DNA of 34,168 nucleotides from JACZXQ01 sp036986155. GTDB taxonomy: Bacteria; Gemmatimonadota; Gemmatimonadetes; Longimicrobiales; Gaopeijiaceae. This document shows, piece after piece, positions 7,797 through 15,474 of the stretch. Below the pieces are notes generated by a model. The model did no database searches. It worked only from the letters and a program-made list of their open reading frames with translations, and was not told the DNA's origin. The first letter of the stretch is position 1. Each line of letters starts with the position of its first letter. Where the stretch lies: assembly GCA_036986155.1 (NCBI GenBank), contig BTRA01000017.1:1-34168 (forward strand), read 5' to 3'. A program made the translations under genes and the position numbers.

Positions 7797-10142
7797 ATGA
7801 GCCCAACCCAATCGAACCAGATGGACCCACAAGCTCCGGGACACACGAGCGAGGAGGCCCCGCCCAGAACGACTGGCAGATGGATGGAGGCCCCCATTTG
7901 GGCGATCGGGAGCGCCGCCCTCGTGGGCCTTCTCTACGCCGTGACCCTTGCCCCGACCACAGCGTTCTGGGACACCAGCGAGTACATCGCCACAAGCCAT
8001 ATGCTCGGTATTCCACACCCGCCCGGAAACCCCCTATTCGTCGTGCTCGCGAGGGCCTGGGATCTCCTTCTCACACCTTTCGGACTCCCCGTCGCGGTCC
8101 GCATCAACCTGTTCTCGGCCATGATGGGTGCGGCGGCGCATGGTCTTTGGTTCATGGTCGTCCACCGGATTCTCGGGTACTTCAGCAGGGACCGTGTGTT
8201 CAGATTGGTCGGTGCGGCGACCGCAGTGTTGGTGAGCGCCACGGCGTTTACCGTGTGGAGTCAATCCAACGTGAACGAGAAGGTCTACACGGTCTCGCTC
8301 TTCACCATCGCGCTGCTGAGTTGGCTCGCCTTCTACTGGCGTGAGAACATCGGCAAGGGCAAGGACGACAACTTGCTCGTGCTCATCCTGTTCCTTCTCG
8401 CGCTTTCCGTCGGCAATCACCTCATGGCCTTCCTTGCCGCCCCTGCGCTCGCCGCCTTCGTCCTGATGACCCACCCAAAGACGCTGGTGAACTGGCGGCT
8501 CTACGTCGCAGGTGCAGTGGCGATGGCGCTTGGGTTGTCGATCCACCTCTTCTTGCCGCTCAGAGCGGCTCTGGACCCCGTGATCAATGAAGCGGACCCC
8601 ACGTGCAGTTCGCTCGGAAGCGCGCTCACGAGCATCGTGACGTGGGGGCAAGCCGGCTGTGCCGAGCTCTCCTCGGCCTTGGCCCGGGACCAATACGACA
8701 AGCCTCCTCTCATTCCACGCCTGGCGCCCTTGCTGGCACAATACGGCAACTACTTCCAATACTTCGACTGGCAGTGGAATCGCTCGGTGGCCGGGGCCAA
8801 GGCGGTGCTGCCGCTCGCGCGACTCCCGGTCACGCTCCTCTTTTCCGCGCTCGGGCTCTACGGCGCAGTAGAGCATCTGCGCCGGGATCGGATCAGTGGC
8901 TATTACACGCTGATCCTTTTCGGCACACTCTCCGTGGCGTTGGTCTTCTATCTGAACTTCAAGTATGGCTACTCGCTGTCCTCGCCTGTCGCAGACCGTG
9001 CGCTGCACGAGGTCCGCGAGCGAGACTACTTCTTCATCGTGAGCTTTTCGATTTGGGGCTTGTGGGTCGGGATCGGCCTCGCCGCGCTTTGGCAAGCGCT
9101 GGCCGCCCAGCTTCGTCGCCCGTTGAAGGTCCTCTCGCCGATCCTTGCCATCGCTGCGATCCCACTGATCCTGAACTGGTCGTGGGCGACGCGCTCTTAT
9201 GACTACTCGGCGCGCGATTGGGCCTACAACATGCTGATGAGCGTAGAGCCCTACGGAGTTCTTTTCACGCACGGGGACAACGACACGTTCCCCCTGTGGT
9301 ATCTCCAAGAGGCCGAGGGAATCCGCCGCGATGTGACGGTCATCGTCACTTCTTACCTGAACACGAATTGGTACGCAAAACAGCTCAGGCAACTGACGAG
9401 CCCTTGCCCGGAGGGCGTTGACCCGGCAGATACTCCCACTCGGAACGTCTGCCAACGTCCCTACGACTCGGCCGGCCAGGGTGCCCTCTACACCCATGAT
9501 CCGGCCGAAGCCGATGCGCTGGGAAAGGTGGCGCTCCTGCTCGACGAGCCGGTCGAGACGCCGACACGGAGTATCCTCCCTCTCTCGGACGAAGTCATCG
9601 ATCAGACGACGGGCCCACGGGGGTACGTCCGACTGCGTGAGGCGAGACAGTTTCAGATGGGCTCCCTGGTGGCGACCCTCCAAGGCGGCCAGATCCTCTA
9701 CCCTTGGCAACAGTTCGCCCTCGTGATCATGTCGAACTCCTTGGGAGACAGGCCGGTGTACTTCGCGTCGAGCGGCAACACGGCGAGCGACCTGGGGGTC
9801 AGGCAGTATACGGTGCGGCAAGGTTTGGCCTTCCGGTTGATGAGCACGTTACCGGTCGCCGACGGCAATCTGGTCGAGATGACCGTCAGGGAAGTTCGTC
9901 GCGTGAGCGGTCCTTGGCTGGACCTGTCCCGTACGCGAACCCTTGCCGATGAAGTGTTCATCCACCGGACGGGCCTGCCGGACGATTGGACGCATTGGCC
10001 CGACCAGTCTACCGTGAGCATCCCGGCATATTACAGTTGGCTATACCTCGCCCTTGCGGAGGCGGGGCGGTTGACGGGTGACGCCGACTTGAATCAGACC
10101 GCGAGCGAGCGGACGACCGCGTGGCAATCGTTCCGCCCCTGA
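7797..10142 (+). CDS. DUF2723 (TMEM260/GT117-like) multi-spanning membrane protein
   Basis: Predicted GT-C-fold integral membrane glycosyltransferase, 781 residues. The diagnostic block is at about residues 50-85: TLAPTTAFWDTSEYIATSH followed by GIPHPPGNPLF, with D59 and E62 in the first external loop as expected for GT-C catalytic acids. About eleven hydrophobic helices follow to residue 450 (WLAFYWR, SVGNHLMAFLAAPALAAFV, SIHLFLPLRAALDP). The C-terminal domain begins with LFTHGDNDTFPLWYLQEAEG, also characteristic of the family. The human relative TMEM260 is an O-mannosyltransferase; the bacterial substrate is unknown. There is no Shine-Dalgarno before the ATG, and the gene lies 12 bases after hyuA, suggesting read-through. 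A 595-codon antisense frame here is a shadow. Confidence 0.88.
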   Translation: MSPTQSNQMDPQAPGHTSEEAPPRTTGRWMEAPIWAIGSAALVGLLYAVTLAPTTAFWDTSEYIATSHMLGIPHPPGNPLFVVLARAWDLLLTPFGLPVAVRINLFSAMMGAAAHGLWFMVVHRILGYFSRDRVFRLVGAATAVLVSATAFTVWSQSNVNEKVYTVSLFTIALLSWLAFYWRENIGKGKDDNLLVLILFLLALSVGNHLMAFLAAPALAAFVLMTHPKTLVNWRLYVAGAVAMALGLSIHLFLPLRAALDPVINEADPTCSSLGSALTSIVTWGQAGCAELSSALARDQYDKPPLIPRLAPLLAQYGNYFQYFDWQWNRSVAGAKAVLPLARLPVTLLFSALGLYGAVEHLRRDRISGYYTLILFGTLSVALVFYLNFKYGYSLSSPVADRALHEVRERDYFFIVSFSIWGLWVGIGLAALWQALAAQLRRPLKVLSPILAIAAIPLILNWSWATRSYDYSARDWAYNMLMSVEPYGVLFTHGDNDTFPLWYLQEAEGIRRDVTVIVTSYLNTNWYAKQLRQLTSPCPEGVDPADTPTRNVCQRPYDSAGQGALYTHDPAEADALGKVALLLDEPVETPTRSILPLSDEVIDQTTGPRGYVRLREARQFQMGSLVATLQGGQILYPWQQFALVIMSNSLGDRPVYFASSGNTASDLGVRQYTVRQGLAFRLMSTLPVADGNLVEMTVREVRRVSGPWLDLSRTRTLADEVFIHRTGLPDDWTHWPDQSTVSIPAYYSWLYLALAEAGRLTGDADLNQTASERTTAWQSFRP

Positions 10143-10174
10143 TTCCCACACCGCTGCATCCAAAGGAGCGTCAA

Positions 10175-10615
10175 ATGGCCGCTGGTGAACCCCAGAACTA
10201 CGGAAACCATCGGAGATTCGTGCCCACATACCACTTCCTCATCGCCCCGATCTTGCTGCTGAACCTGGGGTGGATGCTCTATCAACTCGTGGTCGCGTTC
10301 TCCATGTCTGCAGTGGTCGCCTTCCTCCTGGCCATTGCCCTGATCAGCATGTTCCTACACTTGCGCCTCTTCCCGTTGGCCGCCCAGGACAGGCTCATCC
10401 GGCTCGAAGAGCGTCTGCGCCTCGAGCGCCTGCTACCCCACGAGCAGCGTCACCGAATAGTGGACCTGAGCGTGAACCAGCTCATCGCCCTTCGGTTCGC
10501 GTCGGACGCCGAGGTCGGGGACTTGGCGCTCGCCGTCCTGGATGAGGGGCTGGACGACCGCGAAGCGATCAAGAGGCGCATCACCGACTGGCGGCCGGAC
10601 TACCAGCGGGTCTGA
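10175..10615 (+). CDS. DUF6526-like small membrane protein
   Basis: A 146-residue protein with the opening pattern QNYGNHRRFVPTYHF, two membrane helices at about residues 22-43 and 47-67, and a cytosolic C-terminal half with RLIRLEERLRL, then LIALRFASDAE and RITDWRPDYQRV. I recognise this as the DUF6526 pattern, which has no known function. I chose the ATG at 10175 over an upstream in-frame ATG at 10121 because AAAGGAG sits six bases before it and the shorter product starts like its family. It follows the DUF2723 gene by 32 bases and overlaps the next start by one base (TGATG). Confidence 0.75.
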   Translation: MAAGEPQNYGNHRRFVPTYHFLIAPILLLNLGWMLYQLVVAFSMSAVVAFLLAIALISMFLHLRLFPLAAQDRLIRLEERLRLERLLPHEQRHRIVDLSVNQLIALRFASDAEVGDLALAVLDEGLDDREAIKRRITDWRPDYQRV

Positions 10616-11196
10616 TGGACCGCAAGGGTCTGGACGACGCGGGGCTGAAGACCCCTGGGACCACCCCCGGCGACACGGACGTGGCGCTCGGCGTGGTCCG
10701 CACGCTCGACCGGTGGTATGTAGAGATTCTGGAAATAGCGAAGTCCCTGGGGATCCTGGGCTCAGGCCGCGAGTCCATCAGGGAATCCGAGGACTCCAGT
10801 GGCGGACGTTGCATCGAGTTCCCCGACCTGGCCGATGAGGGGTGGCCCGAGTTCGCCATTGCGATCCCAAGCGACGCCGAGTTCGGGTACGCGACATCGA
10901 GCGTGCTCTACCGCGGCGTCACCTATCAGAGTGCGCTCAGCCCGGAGGAGCTCCTTGTGGCATTCAAGGGAGCATTGACGGAGGTCGGCGCCGCGTACGA
11001 GGCGAAGGATGATCGCCTGGACGACTATCTCCGCACGACCGATCTCGGCGGGGACGTACGAATTCGTCTGAGTCCTCATAAGAACGGGCTCACCCGAATC
11101 GCCATCGGCCAGTATCGCAGCGGCCGCCGGGTGGAGGAGGCGCTGAGGACGATCGCCGCGCGATTCAACCTCGCCGGGAGCGATCGAACCGGGTAG
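10615..11196 (+). CDS. hypothetical protein coupled to the DUF6526-like gene
   Basis: I do not recognise this 193-residue soluble protein. Its ATG uses the last base of the preceding stop (TGATG at 10613-10617), so translation is coupled and both belong to one transcript. The first 35 residues are polar with a few prolines, followed by a helix (VRTLDRWYVEILEIAKSLGI) and an alpha/beta domain with strands FAIAIP, YATSSVLYRG and VRIRLSPHKNGLTRIAIGQYR. No catalytic motif, signal or membrane segment is visible. The gene ends 12 bases from the convergent Rad50-like gene. Confidence 0.6.
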   Translation: MDRKGLDDAGLKTPGTTPGDTDVALGVVRTLDRWYVEILEIAKSLGILGSGRESIRESEDSSGGRCIEFPDLADEGWPEFAIAIPSDAEFGYATSSVLYRGVTYQSALSPEELLVAFKGALTEVGAAYEAKDDRLDDYLRTTDLGGDVRIRLSPHKNGLTRIAIGQYRSGRRVEEALRTIAARFNLAGSDRTG

Positions 11197-11208
11197 GTCG
11201 GGTCGACC

Positions 11209-12552
11209 TCAGTGCAGCGTGAGGCGTCCCACTCCGCCGGGGATCACTCTTACGGCGGAGGCTCCGTCGGCCCCTTCCTGAAACTCCAAAGCCCTGTCGA
11301 AACGCTCCGGCACGAGGTCGACGATCTCTCCGGGGCATAGGAGGAACACCTGCTCGAACCGGGGCAGCAGTGAGTGTAGCAGACCCACGAGCCGGACTTT
11401 CGCCTCCCCTCCGAGCCGGTCGAAAGGGTCCCCGATCATCAGAGTCGGAAAGCCCTTGCTCCGCTCCGCCACCAGATCGGCTAACGCCACTCTGAGCGCG
11501 AGCACATAGGCCGCCACCTCTTCATCGGACTGAAATGGCGTAGGCCCCTCGTCGCGGACGGCGATCGGCTGACCATCAACGTCCTGGACGACGCCCAGAA
11601 TGGCTCCGCTCATGAGGCGGTTGAGGTTTCGGCCCGCCCTCGCGACGAGAAGATCTCGGGCCTTTTCAATGAGCTCCACCCGAAGGGCTCGGAGCGCCGC
11701 GGCTCGTACGGCGATCTCGGCGGCAGCGCCGGTCCGCTGGTCAGGCTCGCTAGCCTGGGCCGGCTTTGTCGGCTCCTCCGCGTGGCCTAGGGTCGAGAGC
11801 GCCCGCAGTCGTTCAACCTCCTTCGAGTATGCTTCGATTCGAGCCTGGAGGCGAACGGATTCGTTCTCCAGACCCTGGAGTGCTGGTGGCTTCAACTCGA
11901 GTTGCTCGCGCCGGCGCTTCCACCAACTCCCGTCCTGTACGATGGACTCCCACTCTTCGTGAAGCTGCGTGATCACTCGTGCATGGTGATCGGCGAGGAC
12001 CTTGCCGCACGTCGGACAAGGTGCCTCGGCCCCTCCGGACTCCATTTCCTGGAGTCGGACCTTGAGTTCTCGCGCCCGGTCCCGATATGCCATCAAGTGG
12101 GTTTCCGCATCCTGCCGCTCGCGAAGCCAGTCCATGTTGGCGACCTCCATGTCGCCGTTGACCTCGGCGGCGTCGGCACGCACCTCCCGGAGTGTCTGTT
12201 CCTTTTGCTCGAGGGTTCCGCTGAGTTCTCCGGGGGTCGCCTCCAACTCGCGACCACCCTGCGCGGCGACTTCGTCATCGATCAGCTTGAGCTGCCGCTC
12301 AACCTCCGCGAGCCCGATCCTCCGCGCAAGCATGCGCACCGCCCTCTCCAACCCATCGGCACTCTCATCGACGCCGCGTCCGCAAGCAACTCGGGCAAGA
12401 GGGTCACTGGCAGGTGCCAGGCTCCGCTCGAGCGCATCGAATATCCTATTGCGGCTGTGGCCATCGCGGCAGGCGAGCGCGGTCAGACCCCGTGCGAGGG
12501 CGACTCGAAAGTCGCCCAGCGACGGGGCGGATCCCTGCAGCTGCTCGATCAT
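11209..12552 (-). CDS. Rad50/SbcC-like zinc-hook protein lacking the Walker A lobe
   Basis: A 447-residue relative of the C-terminal part of Rad50/SbcC. A helical N-terminal region (1-75) leads into coiled coil, a zinc-hook CPTCG at residues 179-183, a returning coiled coil to about 265, and a lobe resembling the Rad50 C-terminal head (LLVARAGRNLNRLMSG, then EEVAAYVLALRVALADL, then LMIGDPFDRLGGEAKVRL). What is missing is notable: no P-loop anywhere, the LSGGE signature position reads FQSDEE, the Walker B/catalytic DE position reads GD (374-375), and the H-loop position reads LLCPGE. ATP hydrolysis is therefore unlikely. The ATG overlaps the stop of the Mre11-like gene by ATGA. The frame is uninterrupted, so this looks like a maintained variant, not a fragment. 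Confidence 0.75.
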   Translation of the reverse strand: MIEQLQGSAPSLGDFRVALARGLTALACRDGHSRNRIFDALERSLAPASDPLARVACGRGVDESADGLERAVRMLARRIGLAEVERQLKLIDDEVAAQGGRELEATPGELSGTLEQKEQTLREVRADAAEVNGDMEVANMDWLRERQDAETHLMAYRDRARELKVRLQEMESGGAEAPCPTCGKVLADHHARVITQLHEEWESIVQDGSWWKRRREQLELKPPALQGLENESVRLQARIEAYSKEVERLRALSTLGHAEEPTKPAQASEPDQRTGAAAEIAVRAAALRALRVELIEKARDLLVARAGRNLNRLMSGAILGVVQDVDGQPIAVRDEGPTPFQSDEEVAAYVLALRVALADLVAERSKGFPTLMIGDPFDRLGGEAKVRLVGLLHSLLPRFEQVFLLCPGEIVDLVPERFDRALEFQEGADGASAVRVIPGGVGRLTLH

Positions 12553-13652
12553 CCTACGGATCCATGCGCTGTGTGACTTGCTTGCTTGAGCGCATCCTCC
12601 ACGGCCCTTCTGACGATGTCTTCATTCATATCCGGCGTACACAACCGGGTCGCCAAACGATCCGAGAGGGAGTCGGCGAACTCCTCGTCGGGGCGCGCCG
12701 CTGTCGGTCCGGGCGCCTCTTCGATAGAGACTTCGAGGTGAAGGGCCTGCCGGCGATAGTCGTGCAAGAGCTTCTGAATCTGATCGAGATCCGCCGGACC
12801 CAAGCCCTGAATCCGAAGACGCACGATCTTGCCGCCGATGCCCCCCGGGACCTCCTCGAGAACTTCCCGCACCCGTTCTCTGAGCCTGGTCTTGCGCGCC
12901 GATTCGAAGATGATGGGCTCGAGCGACACGACTGGTCGTCCCGAAACAGGGTGGAAGGTCGAGACACACGCCTCCAAGTCGAAACTCAGAAACCCCTTCT
13001 CCGCCAAGGCCTCCTCCCATGGAGCGGCGCCGACACGTTCCAGCGAGCCGCTGTAATGGACGTTGTCACGAACCGCAACCCGCGAATGCCGGTGACCGAG
13101 CGCCACATAATCCCACTCGTCGGCCCTCACCGCGAATCCGGATCCCTTCCCCATCGCCACATCACCATAAGCAAGCAGCACGTTCCACCTTGCTGCTGGG
13201 TCCGGGGTCACGACCTCCGCCCCATCGGAGATCGCGGATCGATGAGGCACGAGGAGGACATGCAAGTCCAGATCCGGAAGATTCACCGCCCGGCGCGTGG
13301 CGGTGGCAGCCTCCACTCCCGGGAAGGCGTCGAAGGCCGCCAAGGCGCCGGGATCGCCAGGTCGGTGTGGAGTGTCACGAGAGCCGGCTACCATCAGGAC
13401 CTTCGTATCGGGCAACACGTCACGAAGGGTTGCGAGCCCACGAGCCAGCGCCACCATGGCTCCCTGAGTGGGCTCCGACCGATCGAAGATATCGCCGGCC
13501 AGGAGAATCACCTGCGGCCCGATGTCCCGCAGCTGCCTTATGGCGGTCTGGAAGGCACGAGCCACATCCACTTCGCGTAGGTTGCGCCCTCTGTCCTGTC
13601 GCTCGAACGCTCGGAAGCCGAGGTGGAGATCCGACAGGTGCGCCAGGATCAC
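12549..13652 (-). CDS. Mre11/SbcD-like calcineurin-fold phosphoesterase with degenerate active site
   Basis: A 367-residue protein with the SbcD/Mre11 fold. Motif I is intact (SDLHLG, D8 and H10), motif II is intact (AGDIFDRSEP, D54), and the final motif is intact (ALGHRHSR, H187 and H189). But the GNHD motif reads GSRD at residues 90-93, losing the metal-ligand Asn and the catalytic His, and the expected HG ligand at 162-163 reads YG. A capping/C-terminal region follows, including a strongly basic stretch FESARKTRLRERVRE and an acidic tail. The start is GTG, overlapping the upstream membrane-protein stop (GTGA); the stop overlaps the Rad50-like start (ATGA). The fold is secure; nuclease activity is doubtful. 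Confidence 0.82.
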   Translation of the reverse strand: MILAHLSDLHLGFRAFERQDRGRNLREVDVARAFQTAIRQLRDIGPQVILLAGDIFDRSEPTQGAMVALARGLATLRDVLPDTKVLMVAGSRDTPHRPGDPGALAAFDAFPGVEAATATRRAVNLPDLDLHVLLVPHRSAISDGAEVVTPDPAARWNVLLAYGDVAMGKGSGFAVRADEWDYVALGHRHSRVAVRDNVHYSGSLERVGAAPWEEALAEKGFLSFDLEACVSTFHPVSGRPVVSLEPIIFESARKTRLRERVREVLEEVPGGIGGKIVRLRIQGLGPADLDQIQKLLHDYRRQALHLEVSIEEAPGPTAARPDEEFADSLSDRLATRLCTPDMNEDIVRRAVEDALKQASHTAHGSVG

Positions 13653-14290
13653 AGGCCCTCTTCCTCCACCGGATCGTGTGAAACGGTAGCCGTACTCGAC
13701 TCATCAGCCGTTCCCCTCGGCTCGTCGACGAGTCCCATTCCTTGGATGAGCGCGCCGCCCGAAAGCAGCACCATCAGGAAGAGTAGCACGGAAGGCGCCG
13801 AGAGCCGTGGAACAGCATAGCTCGCGGCCAATATGCCGATAGCCGCTCCGATCGCACCCGATGCGCCGATCCTAGGGCCGATACCGCCGAGACTCATACG
13901 TAGACTCGCCATGGCGCCGAACAGGGTGCCCGCTGAGTAGAGCGGAAGCCCGCCGAGTAGAGCCAACCCCAACGCCTGGTACACCGCCGTGGTCCCGGCA
14001 CCCGGCCGAAAGGACCAAAGGATCGCAAAACCGGTGGCGACCATGAACACCACCAGACAGACCATCCACCGCCGCCTGAGGGCATCAACCAGGTTCGGGT
14101 AGTCCAGGTTGGGTGCGGCCATGAGACCCAGGGCGAGGGCCCCGATCTCAGTCGCAAGGATGATCGCGAGGGCGCGCATCAAACCTTCGCCGGAGTACAG
14201 GAGCAGCACGACCGCCACCTCGGCCACCGTGGCCGCCGCCAGCCCAAGGACGAGCGGCGGCATCAAGCGAATCAGGTAAGTGAAGCTCAA
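13649..14290 (-). CDS. six-span membrane protein, first gene of the Mre11/Rad50-like operon
   Basis: Unrecognised integral membrane protein of about 213 residues. Six hydrophobic helices are visible, at roughly 8-32, 38-57, 74-92, 100-122, 135-155 and 160-183, followed by an acidic, Ser/Thr-rich cytosolic-type tail ending DPVEEEGL. I chose the TTG at 14290, which has GGGGGA nine bases upstream; a GTG at 14308 is also possible. A longer frame to 14464 would overlap the divergent lipoprotein gene and begins with low-hydrophobicity, Gly/Arg-rich sequence, so I rejected it. Its stop overlaps the GTG of the Mre11-like gene by four bases, so the three minus-strand genes form one coupled operon. The function may be to anchor the pair at the membrane, which is inference. 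Confidence 0.65.
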   Translation of the reverse strand: MSFTYLIRLMPPLVLGLAAATVAEVAVVLLLYSGEGLMRALAIILATEIGALALGLMAAPNLDYPNLVDALRRRWMVCLVVFMVATGFAILWSFRPGAGTTAVYQALGLALLGGLPLYSAGTLFGAMASLRMSLGGIGPRIGASGAIGAAIGILAASYAVPRLSAPSVLLFLMVLLSGGALIQGMGLVDEPRGTADESSTATVSHDPVEEEGL

Positions 14291-14452
14291 TCGAGCACGT
14301 CCCCCCACGCGCGCCGGGCCACCAGCGAGCGCGGACTTTGCGTTCCCCCGGGAGCCTGGATAGTTTCCTGAACCCTCATCCCACGGACGCGCACCAAGCG
14401 GGGCACCACCCCGCCGATAGTCTTCCACCGAAGACCAGGACCCCGTAAGGCG

Positions 14453-15463
14453 ATGGCACTCCACAAGCTAACAGTTCTTGGCATTGTAATCGCCACCCTC
14501 GCCTGCGACAACGTGGCCTGGGGAGGCGCGGAGTTCAGCCTACTACCACCCCCATCCAGTAGCGACACGCTCGATACCTCGGCGGTCGCGAGTGAAGACT
14601 CAAGCAGCCCGGACTCGGCCGCCGTGGTCGTGGGACCCGTCCTGTTCATGGGACGCAGAGACGGCAACGCCGTGTCGCTTGTTGCAGTGGGCGAAATCCG
14701 GGGGAGAGGCCTTCGGGCGCTGCCCACCGAGGAGGAATCCCCCGGCTTCATGGAGCGGTTCACCCGTGAGCGCTTCGCACCCGGATCAGACTTCACGCTC
14801 TTTGCCGAAGGCGTGCGTGTGGGCACGATGGTGGCCTCCACGACCGGGGTGGCTGTGGGGTTCTGCTCCGGAAGGCCCACCGTGAGTGGGCGGCTGGAGT
14901 TGGTCCCGGAGGCGGCGAACGCCGAGCGCTTTCTCGCACTTGCCCGAAGCGACGGCGACACGCGCCCCTACGCCCCTTACCGGAAGCTGAACCACAATCG
15001 GGACCAACGGGTGACGTCACTCAACCTCATGGGGAGAGTCATCCCGACGGTTGGTGCAACGCGACCCCCATCCATCCTCGAGATCCGACGAGACATTCAG
15101 GTCTTCAACCTCGTAGACGGCTCGCCTCCTGCGATCGTCGCCACGTTCGTATACGGTGATGGCCTCGGCCTCGGCCCAACGACGCCTGGGGCGTACTCCG
15201 TGTTCTTGATGGGCACCGATGACGGCACGGGGTATGCCACCGCTTACATCGCCTACCGTCAAAACGACGTCCGTGGGAAGGGTACGCCGCGATTCTTCGA
15301 CCGTCTGGATTGGGATGGGGATGGCCAGATGGAAATCCTACTCGAGGTCGCGGGAGAGGAATCCATGTCGCTCGCCGCCATTCACAGGCGCAACGGCCAG
15401 TGGGTGGAACTCTTCCACGATGCTTGTGGCGGAGCCCTGGACAGCGCTACCGCCGCGCCCTGA
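14453..15463 (+). CDS. putative lipoprotein with a VCBS/FG-GAP-like calcium motif
   Basis: A 336-residue exported protein of unknown function. The N-terminus has a short hydrophobic signal with a cysteine at residue 18 (GIVIATLACDN), resembling a lipobox though with Leu at -2. A low-complexity Ser/Asp linker follows (about 29-57), then a beta-rich domain. Near the C-terminus DWDGDGQMEILLEV is a D-x-D-x-D calcium-binding loop of the type found in FG-GAP/VCBS beta-propellers. It is the first gene of a tight run: the BtuF-like gene starts 11 bases after its stop, followed by permease and ATPase genes. It may be a surface binding partner for the transporter, but this is only from position. Confidence 0.65.
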   Translation: MALHKLTVLGIVIATLACDNVAWGGAEFSLLPPPSSSDTLDTSAVASEDSSSPDSAAVVVGPVLFMGRRDGNAVSLVAVGEIRGRGLRALPTEEESPGFMERFTRERFAPGSDFTLFAEGVRVGTMVASTTGVAVGFCSGRPTVSGRLELVPEAANAERFLALARSDGDTRPYAPYRKLNHNRDQRVTSLNLMGRVIPTVGATRPPSILEIRRDIQVFNLVDGSPPAIVATFVYGDGLGLGPTTPGAYSVFLMGTDDGTGYATAYIAYRQNDVRGKGTPRFFDRLDWDGDGQMEILLEVAGEESMSLAAIHRRNGQWVELFHDACGGALDSATAAP

Positions 15464-15474
15464 CTCGCACTCTC

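Noticed and set aside
8034..9821. Antisense open frame of 595 codons opposite the DUF2723 gene
   Set aside because: It is Arg/Glu/His-rich with no recognisable domain and lies wholly antisense to a well-supported family member; long antisense frames are common in high-GC DNA.
12549..12700. Possible frameshift hiding the Walker A lobe of the Rad50-like protein
   Set aside because: The upstream sequence is fully used by the Mre11-like frame, and no P-loop pattern is seen in the other frames near the junction.
12414..13580. 388-codon frame antisense to the Mre11/Rad50-like genes
   Set aside because: No domain, low-quality composition, and the minus-strand genes are supported by motifs and coupled overlaps.
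14291..14452. Cobalamin riboswitch ahead of the BtuF-type operon
   Set aside because: I could not find a B12-box-like sequence or the expected paired elements in this 160-base gap; only a covariance search would settle it.
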